Source: CAYFFZ01 sp049976505 (GTDB lineage Archaea > Thermoproteota > Nitrososphaeria > Conexivisphaerales > UBA164). Taken from it: a stretch of 64,000 bases of DNA. Below the pieces are notes generated by a model that saw nothing but the letters and a program-made list of their open reading frames with translations, was not told the DNA's origin and did no database searches. The position numbers and the translations under genes are program-made. This document shows positions 27,159-35,620 of the stretch, one piece after another (the first letter of the stretch is position 1; every line of letters begins with the position of its first letter). Location of the stretch: the NCBI GenBank assembly GCA_049976505.1, contig JBMFIC010000004.1:1-64000 (forward strand), given 5' to 3'.

Positions 27159-27170
27159 AAGATATATCTT
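27159..27170 (-). promoter_or_regulatory. Palindromic TATA element of the efflux gene
   Basis: AAGATATATCTT is a perfect 12-bp palindrome centred about 27 nt upstream of the ATG at 27138, so it overlaps the TATA position. It could be the TATA box alone, or also the binding site of a repressor. Confidence 0.5.
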
Positions 27171-27434
27171 TTTCTAAAACATCAAAGCGCCGAAAAACGT
27201 GTGGACCCTGGTCCAGGACATCTCCTCTACGCTCCTTGATAGCTTCATGCGCTGAAGATGCAGGGCATAGCTAATAAGCGTTTTTAAACGCGACAGAGCT
27301 CCGAAAGATCTCTGAGCTCCCAAAAGCGCATTTCTGTTGCGAACTGAGGACGCCTGAGCCGAGCTCGCATGCCCTAAGCGGATGAGCTCGGATACCTTTA
27401 TAACGCTGGCTGCACGAGTATTTACAGCGGCAAA

Positions 27435-27947
27435 ATGATCATGGGAAGGGAGAGGATCCTCGAGCTCATAAGAAGGGGCGAGGTCGTCATCGATCCTTTT
27501 GACGAGAGAAACGTTGGACCTGCCTCTATTGACCTAACGCTGGGAAGCGTGTTCAGGACGTTCAAGAAGTCCATGAAGGTCGTTGAGATAAGGGAGGACA
27601 CGGACTACAGGGAGCTCACCAACCTCGTGACCCTCGAGAACGGGTACATGCTACTGACCCCTGGGGAGCTGGTACACGGGGTTACAAGGGAGAGGGTAAA
27701 GCTTCCCCCGTACATATCTGGAAGGATCGAGGGCAGGTCGAGGTTCGCGAGGCTCGGGCTCCTCGTGCACATAAGCAGCGGCTTCGTTGCCCCTGGATCG
27801 GATGGAAAGATCGTGCTTGAGATAGCGAACCTCTCCCCTAGCACTGTAGCGATATTCCCTGGCACAAAGATATGCCAGCTGATACTCGAGGAGGTAAGCC
27901 CGCCTGCTGAGTACAGAGGGAGGTTCAAGGGACAGGAGCTTCCTTGA
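27435..27947 (+). CDS. dCTP deaminase/dUTPase-family protein
   Basis: A 170-residue member of the dCTP deaminase/dUTPase family. PASIDLTLGSVF near the N-terminus, GRIEGRSRFARLGL (phosphate loop) and KIVLEIANLS with the catalytic-type Glu are present. The motif normally written IDPG reads VAPG, so the conserved Asp is Ala. It may still deaminate dCTP, or be a specialised or nucleotide-sensing paralogue. TTTATAACG at about 27395 could be its TATA. Its stop overlaps the start of the FAD oxidase gene. Confidence 0.75.
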   Translation: MIMGRERILELIRRGEVVIDPFDERNVGPASIDLTLGSVFRTFKKSMKVVEIREDTDYRELTNLVTLENGYMLLTPGELVHGVTRERVKLPPYISGRIEGRSRFARLGLLVHISSGFVAPGSDGKIVLEIANLSPSTVAIFPGTKICQLILEEVSPPAEYRGRFKGQELP

Positions 27948-29218
27948 CTTACGACCTCGTCATCGTTGGGGCAGGAATCCTCGGATCCTCGGTTGCCTAC
28001 CTCGCATCCCTAAGCGGTCTCAGGACCGCCCTCGTTGAGAGGGAGAGCGCCCCTGGAACCCACTCAACCTACAGGAACACAGGCGTTGTCCACAGGCCCT
28101 TCTACATAGATCCCCGCAGGAGGAGGGCATCTGCTCTTGCATCCCAGAGGTCGTACCATTTTCTCAGGAGCTTCTGCGCGCGGAGAGGGCTCACCTGGAG
28201 CCAGGTAGGAACGCTCGAGGTCGCGTACGATGAGGAGGGCGCAAGGAGGATAGAGGACTACAGGAGGTACGCGATCGAGAACGGGATGGACGAGAGCGAG
28301 TTCTCCGTCCTTTATGATGGGGAGATAAGGGAGGCTGAGCCTCACGTTAAGGGGATCTCGGCGTTTCTCAGCCTAACAGACGCTGTGGTGAGCTTCAGGG
28401 ATATAGCAGAGAGGATGGCAGAGGAGGCCGGGGCGAAGGGGGCCGACCTGCTCTTCAGGTGCCGGGCAGATCGGGTTGAGGACGGCAGGGTGATCTGCGG
28501 GGAGAGGGAGCTAAGGGCCAGAGCAGTGGTCGTAGCTGCAGGGGCGGAGAGCTTCACGCTTGCGATGAGGATGGGGCTTAGGGGATACGCCCAGCTGCAC
28601 TTCAGGGGGGACTACTGGAGGCTCTCGGTGCGCAAGGCCCAGCTCTTCAGGAGGAACATATACACGGTGCCAAGGTTCTCGGACTTCCCATTCCTGGACC
28701 CCCACATAGTGAAGAGGCACACGGGACACACGGAGATAGGGCCCAACGCCTTCCTCGTCCCCGGGCCATACGAGTATACTGGAACCCTGGGAGTGATGCT
28801 GAGGAACCTGCTGGGCACGGGGGAGGGCGAGCTTGCGGCGAAGCTGAGGCTCCTAATGAGCCCAGAGCTGCTGAGGCTCGTCGTCTCCGACTGGAGCGTT
28901 TCCCTGTTCAGGAGCTCGATGGTGAGAAGGGTCTCAAGGTTCGCGGAGGGGATAAGCAGGGAAGACCTTGTTGAGAGGGGGATATCGGGCATAAGGCACA
29001 ACCTGATATCCGGGGAGGGCTTCGTCCAGGAGCCCCTCATATACGTAAAGGGCAGCGCGGTCTTCGTGCTGAACTACAACTCGCCAGGCGCAACAGGGAG
29101 CCCCTGGTACGCCTCCCAGATCCTGAGGCTGCTGAGGGAGCACGGGCTGAAGGCCGAGAGCCAGGCCATGGTCGGATCCGACGAGGAGCTTGGCGCCCTG
29201 AACGTCATCGAGGGCTAG
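27944..29218 (+). CDS. FAD-dependent oxidase of the L-2-hydroxyglutarate oxidase type
   Basis: A 424-residue flavoprotein of the DAO family. The FAD dinucleotide motif is VIVGAGILGSSVAYLAS (residues 6-22) and NTGVVHRPFYID follows, as in LhgO-type enzymes. The C-terminus has NYNSPGATGSPWYAS for flavin contacts. Canonical members oxidise L-2-hydroxyglutarate; other 2-hydroxy acids or glycerol-phosphate-like substrates are possible. The start is TTG 27944, overlapping the dcd-like stop by 4 nt, so the two are coupled even though their reactions are not obviously linked. Confidence 0.72.
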   Translation: MTYDLVIVGAGILGSSVAYLASLSGLRTALVERESAPGTHSTYRNTGVVHRPFYIDPRRRRASALASQRSYHFLRSFCARRGLTWSQVGTLEVAYDEEGARRIEDYRRYAIENGMDESEFSVLYDGEIREAEPHVKGISAFLSLTDAVVSFRDIAERMAEEAGAKGADLLFRCRADRVEDGRVICGERELRARAVVVAAGAESFTLAMRMGLRGYAQLHFRGDYWRLSVRKAQLFRRNIYTVPRFSDFPFLDPHIVKRHTGHTEIGPNAFLVPGPYEYTGTLGVMLRNLLGTGEGELAAKLRLLMSPELLRLVVSDWSVSLFRSSMVRRVSRFAEGISREDLVERGISGIRHNLISGEGFVQEPLIYVKGSAVFVLNYNSPGATGSPWYASQILRLLREHGLKAESQAMVGSDEELGALNVIEG

Positions 29219-30195
29219 GACACAAGCTCTTCGATGGAGCTCGGGCTGGGTACCCTTATCCCTGCGAGCTCAAGCTGCCTCCTTATGATCCCCGCGTCAA
29301 GCTCATAGTGGTACCTGTAGCTCCTTATCGAGTCGCTGACTATCGAGTACGGAAGGCCGAGGAGCGATGCATATGCAGGGGCGTAGGCCTGGGGGTTCCT
29401 CGCGTACTCCTGTATGCTGCTTTGGAAGAGCCTCACGAAGCCCTCAACGAAGTCACTATCTAGAGACGAGTGGGCGGAAAGAGAGCAGCAGTAGTGCTCA
29501 TATCCGTAATCGGCTAGCTCGGAGTAGCCCATCCTCCTGAGCTGGGTCGCGAAGGGCTCCCAGATGCTTATCACGTCGGCCCTGCCTGACGTGAACCGCA
29601 GGACTGCATCTGCGGGGTCATCGAAGTACTCAACGCTCGAGGGCTCCCTGAGCATAGACTGGTTCACCGCGGTCCTCAGGAGGAGCTCCATCGTTGACAG
29701 CCTGCTGGTAAGGGCCCTCAGCCTCTCCATAGAGCTCCTCCCGAAGAGATGGGCTCCACCCGAGCCGGCCGGCGCTACGATCCTTATCGGAAACCTCAGC
29801 GATGTCATGAAGATCTGCATCACGAGAGGGGATATGCCGAATTCAAGCCTCCCGGAGGCCAGCTCCCTCATCACGTCGGCCCCGTTCTCGTATATCCTTA
29901 TCTCAAGCTCGTATCCCCTGTCCCTGAGGATCCTAGACAGGGGAACCACGTAGCCGTACTCGGAGGACCTTATAATCCCCAGCCTTATCCTCCTTCCCGG
30001 CCTCGCGGCCGAGCTCAGGGAGACCACGTAGTTCCTCCCTATCCTTCTCCTGACTATCAAGTTCCTCCTCTCCAGCTCGCTGAGCACCTCGGACACCCTG
30101 CTCCTGGAGAGCCCGAGGGATCTCGGGATGCTGCTCTGCAGGGCCTCTCCATCTTTAAGGAGCTCGATTATCCTCCTCTCGGCGTCCTTGTTCAT
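29215..30195 (-). CDS. HTH regulator fused to THI5/NMT1-like ligand-binding domain
   Basis: A 326-residue one-component regulator. Residues 1-60 form a winged HTH (IPRSLGLSRSRVSEVLSELERRNLIVRR). From residue ~70 a periplasmic-binding-protein fold of the SsuA/THI5/NMT1 type follows (LGIIRSSEYGYVVPLSRIL, LEFGISPLVMQ, GRADVISIWEPFA), without a signal peptide, so it acts as an intracellular sensor. Such domains bind pyrimidines, thiamine precursors or sulfonates. It is divergent from the NCS1 permease, a nucleobase or thiamine-precursor type carrier, and the two share a promoter with an operator at each start codon. Confidence 0.85.
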   Translation of the reverse strand: MNKDAERRIIELLKDGEALQSSIPRSLGLSRSRVSEVLSELERRNLIVRRRIGRNYVVSLSSAARPGRRIRLGIIRSSEYGYVVPLSRILRDRGYELEIRIYENGADVMRELASGRLEFGISPLVMQIFMTSLRFPIRIVAPAGSGGAHLFGRSSMERLRALTSRLSTMELLLRTAVNQSMLREPSSVEYFDDPADAVLRFTSGRADVISIWEPFATQLRRMGYSELADYGYEHYCCSLSAHSSLDSDFVEGFVRLFQSSIQEYARNPQAYAPAYASLLGLPYSIVSDSIRSYRYHYELDAGIIRRQLELAGIRVPSPSSIEELVS

Positions 30196-30212
30196 CCGAA
30201 CACTCGTTCGAA
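30195..30212 (-). promoter_or_regulatory. Operator 1 at the regulator start codon
   Basis: TCCGAACACTCGTTCGAA, an imperfect inverted repeat with the same half-sites (TCCGAAC and GTTCG) as operator 2. It touches the first base of the regulator's start codon. Binding here would block its leaderless transcript start, giving autoregulation. Confidence 0.75.
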
Positions 30213-30213
30213 A

Positions 30214-30230
30214 GAGTTAAATATTAACTT
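30214..30230. promoter_or_regulatory. Bidirectional TATA region between regulator and permease
   Basis: AGTTAAATATTAACT is a near-palindrome that can serve as TATA box on either strand, about 27 nt from both start codons. It lies exactly between the two operators. Confidence 0.65.
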
Positions 30231-30231
30231 T

Positions 30232-30249
30232 TCCGAACATATGTTCGGA
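30232..30249 (+). promoter_or_regulatory. Operator 2 at the permease start codon
   Basis: TCCGAACATATGTTCGGA is a perfect 18-bp palindrome ending one base before the permease ATG (30251). At a leaderless gene this position covers the transcription start, so binding should repress. Confidence 0.8.
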
Positions 30250-30250
30250 T

Positions 30251-31543
30251 ATGGAGCGCCTCGGGGTTGAGGAGGTGCCCCCTGAGAGGAGACACGGAAA
30301 GCCCGTATTTCAGCTCACCCTCTGGCTCTCGAGCAACCTGACAGTTGCGGACTTCGCGCTGGGCGCCGTTCTCCTCACCCTTGGCCTCTCGTGGGCCTGG
30401 ATCGCAGCTGCCCTCACGATAGGGAACGTACTCGGGGCTCTTCTCGTCGGGGTGCTTGCTTCGTATGGGCCCGAGTTCGGGCTCCCCCAGATGATGATAT
30501 CACGGAGGTTCTTTGGACCGAGGGGGAACCTGCCGTTCTCTGCTGCCCAGTGGATAAGCACCCTGGGCTGGTTTTCAGTCAACGCAATAATATCCGGGTA
30601 CGTGCTGGAGTACGCCTTCGGGGCCCTTCCCCTCTGGGCCTACATCGCAATCTCGGCGCTCCTGCAGACTGCTATAGCCGTTTACGGCTACGACGCCATA
30701 CACAGGGCCGAGTACATCCTGTCCTATGTTCTAGGCGCGTACTTCGTGGCAGCGCTTCTGCTGGCCCTCAGCTCAGGAACGAGGGCGCTTCCTTCATCGG
30801 GATCGTTCAGCCCCTTCGCCTTCGCCGTGGCCCTGGCAACGACGTTCAGCTACATAATGTCCTGGGCTCCATACGCCAGCGACTACAGCAGGTACCTGCC
30901 TAAGGACACAAGCAGGGCCAGGATTGTGCTTTACGTGACGCTCGGGGGAGCCCTGGCCTCCGCCTTCATGGAGGTGGTCGGCATGGTCATGGGGGCAGCA
31001 ACTGGAAACTACTCAGGGCTCCCGGTGGTCCTTGGACAGTTCATGTCAAGGTACGGGGAAGGCGCGGTGGTGCTCTCCGTGATTATGATATTCCTGGGGG
31101 CCCTTACGGCTAACGTCCTTAACATATACTCCAACTCGCTTTCCCTGCTCTCCATGTTCGGCAGGATGAGAAGATGGACGGGGCTGCTGATAGGGGCGAC
31201 AATAGGACTCATCCTCTCGGTCGCGGGAGGGCTGAACTTCATAGGATACTACGAGGGCTTCCTCTACTTCCTGGACTACTGGATATCACCCTGGATAGGC
31301 GTGATGATTGGAGCTCACGCGTCCGGGCTGAAGGACGACAGCATTGGATCCAGGCTGCTCATCGCGTACCTGGCTGCCCTCCTGGTGTCCGTTCCATTCA
31401 TGAACCTTGGCGCAGCCACTTCTGGCATGATAGGGTACGTTGGGCCTGTTTCCAGGATGATGGGAGGGGCTGACGTGAGCTTCTTCATCTCCCTCGCGGC
31501 AGGCCTCCTGCTGTCCCTGATTCTCTCGCGGAGAAGGGCCTGA
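30251..31543 (+). CDS. NCS1-family nucleobase/thiamine-precursor permease
   Basis: A 430-residue protein with about 12 membrane helices. Family features include an N-terminal PERRHGKPVFQLTLWLSSN, GLPQMMISRRFFGPRGNLPF (substrate-region helix 3), AAQWISTLGWFSVNA, and APYASDYSRYLPKD mid-protein, all typical of the cytosine/purine/hydroxymethylpyrimidine carriers. It probably imports a pyrimidine or related ring using a cation gradient. The divergent HTH-NMT1 regulator likely senses the same ligand. Confidence 0.85.
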   Translation: MERLGVEEVPPERRHGKPVFQLTLWLSSNLTVADFALGAVLLTLGLSWAWIAAALTIGNVLGALLVGVLASYGPEFGLPQMMISRRFFGPRGNLPFSAAQWISTLGWFSVNAIISGYVLEYAFGALPLWAYIAISALLQTAIAVYGYDAIHRAEYILSYVLGAYFVAALLLALSSGTRALPSSGSFSPFAFAVALATTFSYIMSWAPYASDYSRYLPKDTSRARIVLYVTLGGALASAFMEVVGMVMGAATGNYSGLPVVLGQFMSRYGEGAVVLSVIMIFLGALTANVLNIYSNSLSLLSMFGRMRRWTGLLIGATIGLILSVAGGLNFIGYYEGFLYFLDYWISPWIGVMIGAHASGLKDDSIGSRLLIAYLAALLVSVPFMNLGAATSGMIGYVGPVSRMMGGADVSFFISLAAGLLLSLILSRRRA

Positions 31544-31589
31544 CGCCCTGCAAACGCTTAAATCCCTTCCACGATAAGAACAGGGCTGG

Positions 31590-32753
31590 ATGCTTTATCG
31601 GAGGCTCTACGCTCTGCTCGCGGTAAAGGCGCTCAGGACCTTCGTGTTCAGCTACATAAGTTTGGTAATTCCGTACTACCTGCACTACCTAGGATATGGG
31701 CCCATCTACGTTGGTCTCGTCCTCCTGATCATAATGGCGGGGAACGCTGCCTCGAACGTGGCTTTACTGAAGATAAGCTCTCTGCTGGGGGAGAGGACAA
31801 TACTGGTCATGTACAGCGCCCTAATAGTGATCTCTGGGATCATGCTGGATGCGTTCAGGAGCCTCCCAATGATAGCTCTGGCCGGGTTCATTGGCAACAT
31901 AAGCTCTGGGACGGAGACCGGGCCCTTTCAGTCCATAGAGTCATCGGCGCTGACCAGGTTCGCGGACCAGAGCTCCAGGAACAGGGCCTACGGCGTTTAC
32001 AACTTCGTGGGGTTCATGTTCACGGCTCTGGGTGCCCTCTTCACGTCCTTCGCTGGGCTTCTGATTAAAGGCTTCACTTTCTTCTCCTTCTCATTCGCCC
32101 TCTATGCTTTCCTCGGCGTGTTCCTTATGGCCATGTACTTCGCTCTTGGATGGCCAGAAGTCAGGAAGCCGGCCCTCGGGTCAGCCAGCGGGGAGTCAAG
32201 GAGGCACATATTCAGGCTCTCGGCGCTCTTCTTCGTGGACAGCTTTGGCGGGGGTTTCATGACCCAGTCCGTTCTATCCTACTGGTTCCTGATAAGGTTC
32301 AGGCTGAACATAGAGAGCCTGGGGGAGATATTCACTGCAACGAACGTGATCTCCTCGGTATCGATCTACGTTTCATCCTACTTATCGGACAGGATAGGGA
32401 ACGTGAGGACCATGGTCTTCACGCACTTCGCATCGAGCGTTTTCCTGATCCTCTTCGCGCTCTCTCCAACCCTTGGCCTCGCCCTTTCGTTCCTCTTCGC
32501 CAGGCAGACCCTTTCACAGATGGACGTCCCCGCAAGGCAGTCGTTCATCGCGTACATGTTCGGCGAGGACGTGAGGATCTACGCGGTTGCGATAACCAAC
32601 ATATTCAGGAGCCTTGGGGTTGTTCCGGGGCCTTACATAACCGGGGTGTTCCTGTACCTCGGGTACGCCTCGGCTCCAATACTGACGTCAGCGCTCTCCA
32701 AGATGGGGTACGACCTCACGCTGTACTACCTGTACAGGGGGTACGAAAGGTAG
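31590..32753 (+). CDS. MFS transporter
   Basis: A 387-residue protein with about 11-12 membrane helices; SYLSDRIGNVRTMVF in the second half is the MFS loop 8-9 motif. DVPARQSFIAYMF and the long central loop (GWPEVRKPALGSASGESRR) recall multidrug-type MFS of archaea. The substrate is unknown. A TATA-like GCTTAAATCC about 27 nt upstream supports ATG 31590. Confidence 0.7.
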   Translation: MLYRRLYALLAVKALRTFVFSYISLVIPYYLHYLGYGPIYVGLVLLIIMAGNAASNVALLKISSLLGERTILVMYSALIVISGIMLDAFRSLPMIALAGFIGNISSGTETGPFQSIESSALTRFADQSSRNRAYGVYNFVGFMFTALGALFTSFAGLLIKGFTFFSFSFALYAFLGVFLMAMYFALGWPEVRKPALGSASGESRRHIFRLSALFFVDSFGGGFMTQSVLSYWFLIRFRLNIESLGEIFTATNVISSVSIYVSSYLSDRIGNVRTMVFTHFASSVFLILFALSPTLGLALSFLFARQTLSQMDVPARQSFIAYMFGEDVRIYAVAITNIFRSLGVVPGPYITGVFLYLGYASAPILTSALSKMGYDLTLYYLYRGYER

Positions 32754-32775
32754 AGGGCAGTAAACAATCAGCGTA

Positions 32776-33473
32776 TTATAGAGCTCCTCCACTGCTCTGC
32801 TGACCGCCCACTGCAGCTTTGATCCTGTATTTGTATGAGTAGAGGTAGACCAGGATGGAGCAAACAATGAAAAACGGGATAAGGAGCAGGTCGTTGACGC
32901 TCGTGAAGCTCTCCAGGTACCAGAACGTTGAAAATGAAAGGAGGAGCGCCGATACGAATATCTTCATGTATGCCTGCTTGAGCTTCCTGACCTGGGCCCT
33001 GAGCACGTATGTTTGATCACGATTATTATCCCAGCCGCCGCACCAGTTATGGTTGAGACGAAGCTTATGGGAAGGAGCGCTATGAGGACTATGGCGGCCT
33101 CAAAGGCCTCAACGGCTCCTACAGTGAAGCCTGTGCTCATGATGCCCTTCTCGTAGTGCTCCTCGGGTGGCTTTGAGCCCTGAAGCCTGGCCTGTATGGC
33201 CCTTAGGGCCGAGCGCCTCGCGCTCCTGGCAAGCCTTACGCCGAAGTAGAGCAGCAGGGTTGCAGCTATGACCCTTACCCAGAAGACCGGAAGGAGGGAA
33301 ATGGCCTTTCCAACGACCAGGGTTGGTATGAACACGACGAGGACGCCAAGCGCAACGTATAGGAATGCCCTGGCGTCCCTTGAGTCAGCATAAAGAGCCA
33401 GTCCAACAGCAGCTGCCTCGGTGAGCTCAAGGAGCGTGATCCCAAGGGCAGCCAGAAATATGCCAACGTCCAT
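32776..33473 (-). pseudogene. Frameshifted membrane protein (COG4280-like)
   Basis: The first part (33473 down to about 33015) encodes MDVGIFLAALGITLLELTEA with several membrane helices and ends GAAAGIIIVI; the frame then runs into KHTCSGPRSGSSS. In the other frame the protein continues TYVLRAQVRKLKQAYMKIFV and three more helices. The junction is at ATCAAACATACGTG near 33010-33018, consistent with loss of one base. The parent family has six or seven membrane helices and unknown function. A TATA box (GATATAAATAGC, minus strand) precedes the gene. Confidence 0.75.
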
Positions 33474-33896
33474 GGCTCCTATTTACGTCTTTGTGCTATT
33501 TATATCCTTACGGTTAAAACGCAACATGCTCTGTGACCTTTTATGGCGATGTCTTTTTTGCTCTATTACATGGATTAACAAGTTAAGCGTGCAGCTAATC
33601 ACGCCCCTGTGGATCATTATTACAGAATCAACGTTCAAAAAGTCACCAAACTGCCTGAGCAGAGCTCGCTGCCCGCTAATAAAATAAATGACGTTCGAAA
33701 AAGGTGTGAGACGAAATGTGCTGTATCTTCTTATTTTTCAAAGGATGCTCTTTTATTATCAGGGTTACATTTTTTACCAAAAAAGTAAACCTTCTATTTT
33801 ACTGCGGCCTGACAATTTATATTCATAAGTCACATTGCTGTTAATTTTTGAAAAAAATCTAAAGTTTAATAGTTACTTAATATAAATTAACACATA
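33474..33896. other. AT-rich intergenic region
   Basis: About 420 nt with no recognisable gene. The left end carries the TATA box of the membrane-protein gene and the right end that of the regulator at 33897. AT content rises to the right, continuing into the next gene. Confidence 0.5.
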
Positions 33897-34589
33897 ATGA
33901 ACATATATGAAATCAAATTAAAGCTTCATCATGATACCTGCTGGAGCGTTCTATCTGAAAGCTATCAGGGTCTTAACGTTAGAATTGATAACGTTCTCTA
34001 TTATCCTTTCGAGGACAAGCTTAAGGCAACTGCAACATTTTATGCTAATAGCGAGAAGGCGTTGAAGGAATTCATTAACGATTTTGAAAAGAGCTACCCA
34101 AGCAAGAGAAGGGTGAAATACATAATAAAGCTTAACAAACGCAACGTCCCTTTTTATACGCCTTACTACGTGTATTTTGAATCCGAATACGATCTGAGCA
34201 TCTCTAGCGTTATATATGAAGCTGAAATACCTTACTGGAGGGAAATAATAACCGGTGGCAACGAGAGATGGAAAATACTGCTTTTCAGCAGACAGCAGCT
34301 AAATTACATCCTTGAAAGATTAAAGCAGATAGCCACTATAAAGGACCTTTCAGTAAACGTGATAGAGCCGCCCAAACTTACCTCCGCGTCAAGCCCGCTG
34401 GAGACCCTTCCGCACAAAGAAAGGGAGATCATACTAAAAGCCTATGAAATGGGCTACTATGATTGGCCAAGAAGGATAAGCCTAGATGAGCTTTCAAAAA
34501 TATTCAACATAAGCAAGGCTGCGTTGCTGAAGAACTTAAGAAAGGGTGAGGAGAAATTACTCAAAAAAATACTGGCCGATGATAATTAG
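33897..34589 (+). CDS. Bacterio-opsin-activator-type HTH regulator
   Basis: A 230-residue protein. Residues ~175-225 are an HTH_10 domain: LPHKEREIILKAYEMGYYDW then PRRISLDELSKIFNISKAAL and LKNLRKGEEKLL, the standard archaeal Bat-type pattern. The N-terminal 170 residues form an alpha/beta domain with no motif I recognise, probably the effector-binding part. Proteins of this type often activate catabolic genes. It opens the cluster 33.9-39.6 kb and is the natural candidate for the protein that binds the GGTTAACATGTTAACC sites. The gene is AT-richer than most neighbours. Confidence 0.82.
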   Translation: MNIYEIKLKLHHDTCWSVLSESYQGLNVRIDNVLYYPFEDKLKATATFYANSEKALKEFINDFEKSYPSKRRVKYIIKLNKRNVPFYTPYYVYFESEYDLSISSVIYEAEIPYWREIITGGNERWKILLFSRQQLNYILERLKQIATIKDLSVNVIEPPKLTSASSPLETLPHKEREIILKAYEMGYYDWPRRISLDELSKIFNISKAALLKNLRKGEEKLLKKILADDN

Positions 34590-34590
34590 A

Positions 34591-35613
34591 TCATTTCGCG
34601 AGGAGCGACGCCAAAGCCACCATTATGATTCCTACTATGAAGAGCACGAACATCAGGCCTATCAGATACCATGCGGTCCTGGGTGCGCCCTTTAACTCCT
34701 TCCACACAAAGACTCCCCAAATTGCGGAGATCATGGTGGCGTTTTGGCCAAGTATGTAAGAAATTGTGACACCAGCTACTGGGGATGAAATGAAGTTCAT
34801 AACAGTAGCGGTGCTCCATACAAAGCCACCTAACAGAGCCCACATATGCCAAGAAGCCTTTCCCTTAATCCAGTTTGATAGGCTTGTTGGCTCCTGACCA
34901 GGCGTCAGCGGTTTTTTCATAAAGATGGGTATAAAGACGAAGCTGCTAACCATCGCACCAAGGGTGAGGAACGTAGCTGCCGAGTAGCTGTCTATTGCAT
35001 GTGCCCCAGTTATAGAAAGAGCGAAGAGCGGGTCAAACACCCCTATGAGTATACCTAATATTATGCTCAGTATCAGCCCACGCCTTATGTACTGAGCCTG
35101 TCTTACTTCTCCGCTTGCCTTTCCTTTAATGTTGTAAGCCAGTGCATCCACAATAATTGCGAGCATTATCAGAGCTAAACCGCCAAATTCCAGCCATGCA
35201 ACACCGTATGGCCTTACAATATATGAAAGCACAGCGCCTATTACCAGAGAGAGCCCTATTCCAACCGGAAATGCCAGGCTGAATCCTGCCATGGCTATTG
35301 CAGCAACAAGCAGTATGTTGCCAGCATTCCAAACTATGCCGGCCAGTAACGCCCAAAATATATGAATAGGGGTTGCTTCGGACAGAGCTTGAAATGAAGT
35401 CAAGCCAGTCAGGGAGTTAGGAATAAGACCCAGCGTCACCTGATAAAGGAGAGCAAAGATGAACAGGCCTATAGCATAGGTAAGGTAGTAGGACTCGAAC
35501 CTCCAGCCATCAGTTCCTTTCATGGTGTTTGCCCAGGATCCCCACCCTATCATGTTTATGACTAACAGCGCCAGCGCTACAGGAACCGTTGGAGGGATCC
35601 AGCCACCCATCAA
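34591..35613 (-). CDS. GRP/DMT-type sugar transporter-like protein
   Basis: A 340-residue protein with ten membrane helices. MIGWGSWANTMKG near the N-terminus, HIFWALLAGIVWNAGNILLVAA and PVGIGLSLVIGAVLSYI in the middle are typical of the GRP (glucose/ribose porter) and RhaT group of the DMT superfamily. It probably imports a sugar, sugar acid or similar compound. It lies 8 nt downstream of the LLM oxidoreductase gene, so they form one operon. Confidence 0.7.
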   Translation of the reverse strand: MMGGWIPPTVPVALALLVINMIGWGSWANTMKGTDGWRFESYYLTYAIGLFIFALLYQVTLGLIPNSLTGLTSFQALSEATPIHIFWALLAGIVWNAGNILLVAAIAMAGFSLAFPVGIGLSLVIGAVLSYIVRPYGVAWLEFGGLALIMLAIIVDALAYNIKGKASGEVRQAQYIRRGLILSIILGILIGVFDPLFALSITGAHAIDSYSAATFLTLGAMVSSFVFIPIFMKKPLTPGQEPTSLSNWIKGKASWHMWALLGGFVWSTATVMNFISSPVAGVTISYILGQNATMISAIWGVFVWKELKGAPRTAWYLIGLMFVLFIVGIIMVALASLLAK

Positions 35614-35620
35614 CGCAATT

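Noticed and set aside
27295..27322. GAGCTC-flanked inverted words upstream of the second dcd-like gene as an operator
   Set aside because: The repeats are only six bases and GAGCTC is frequent in this GC-rich sequence.
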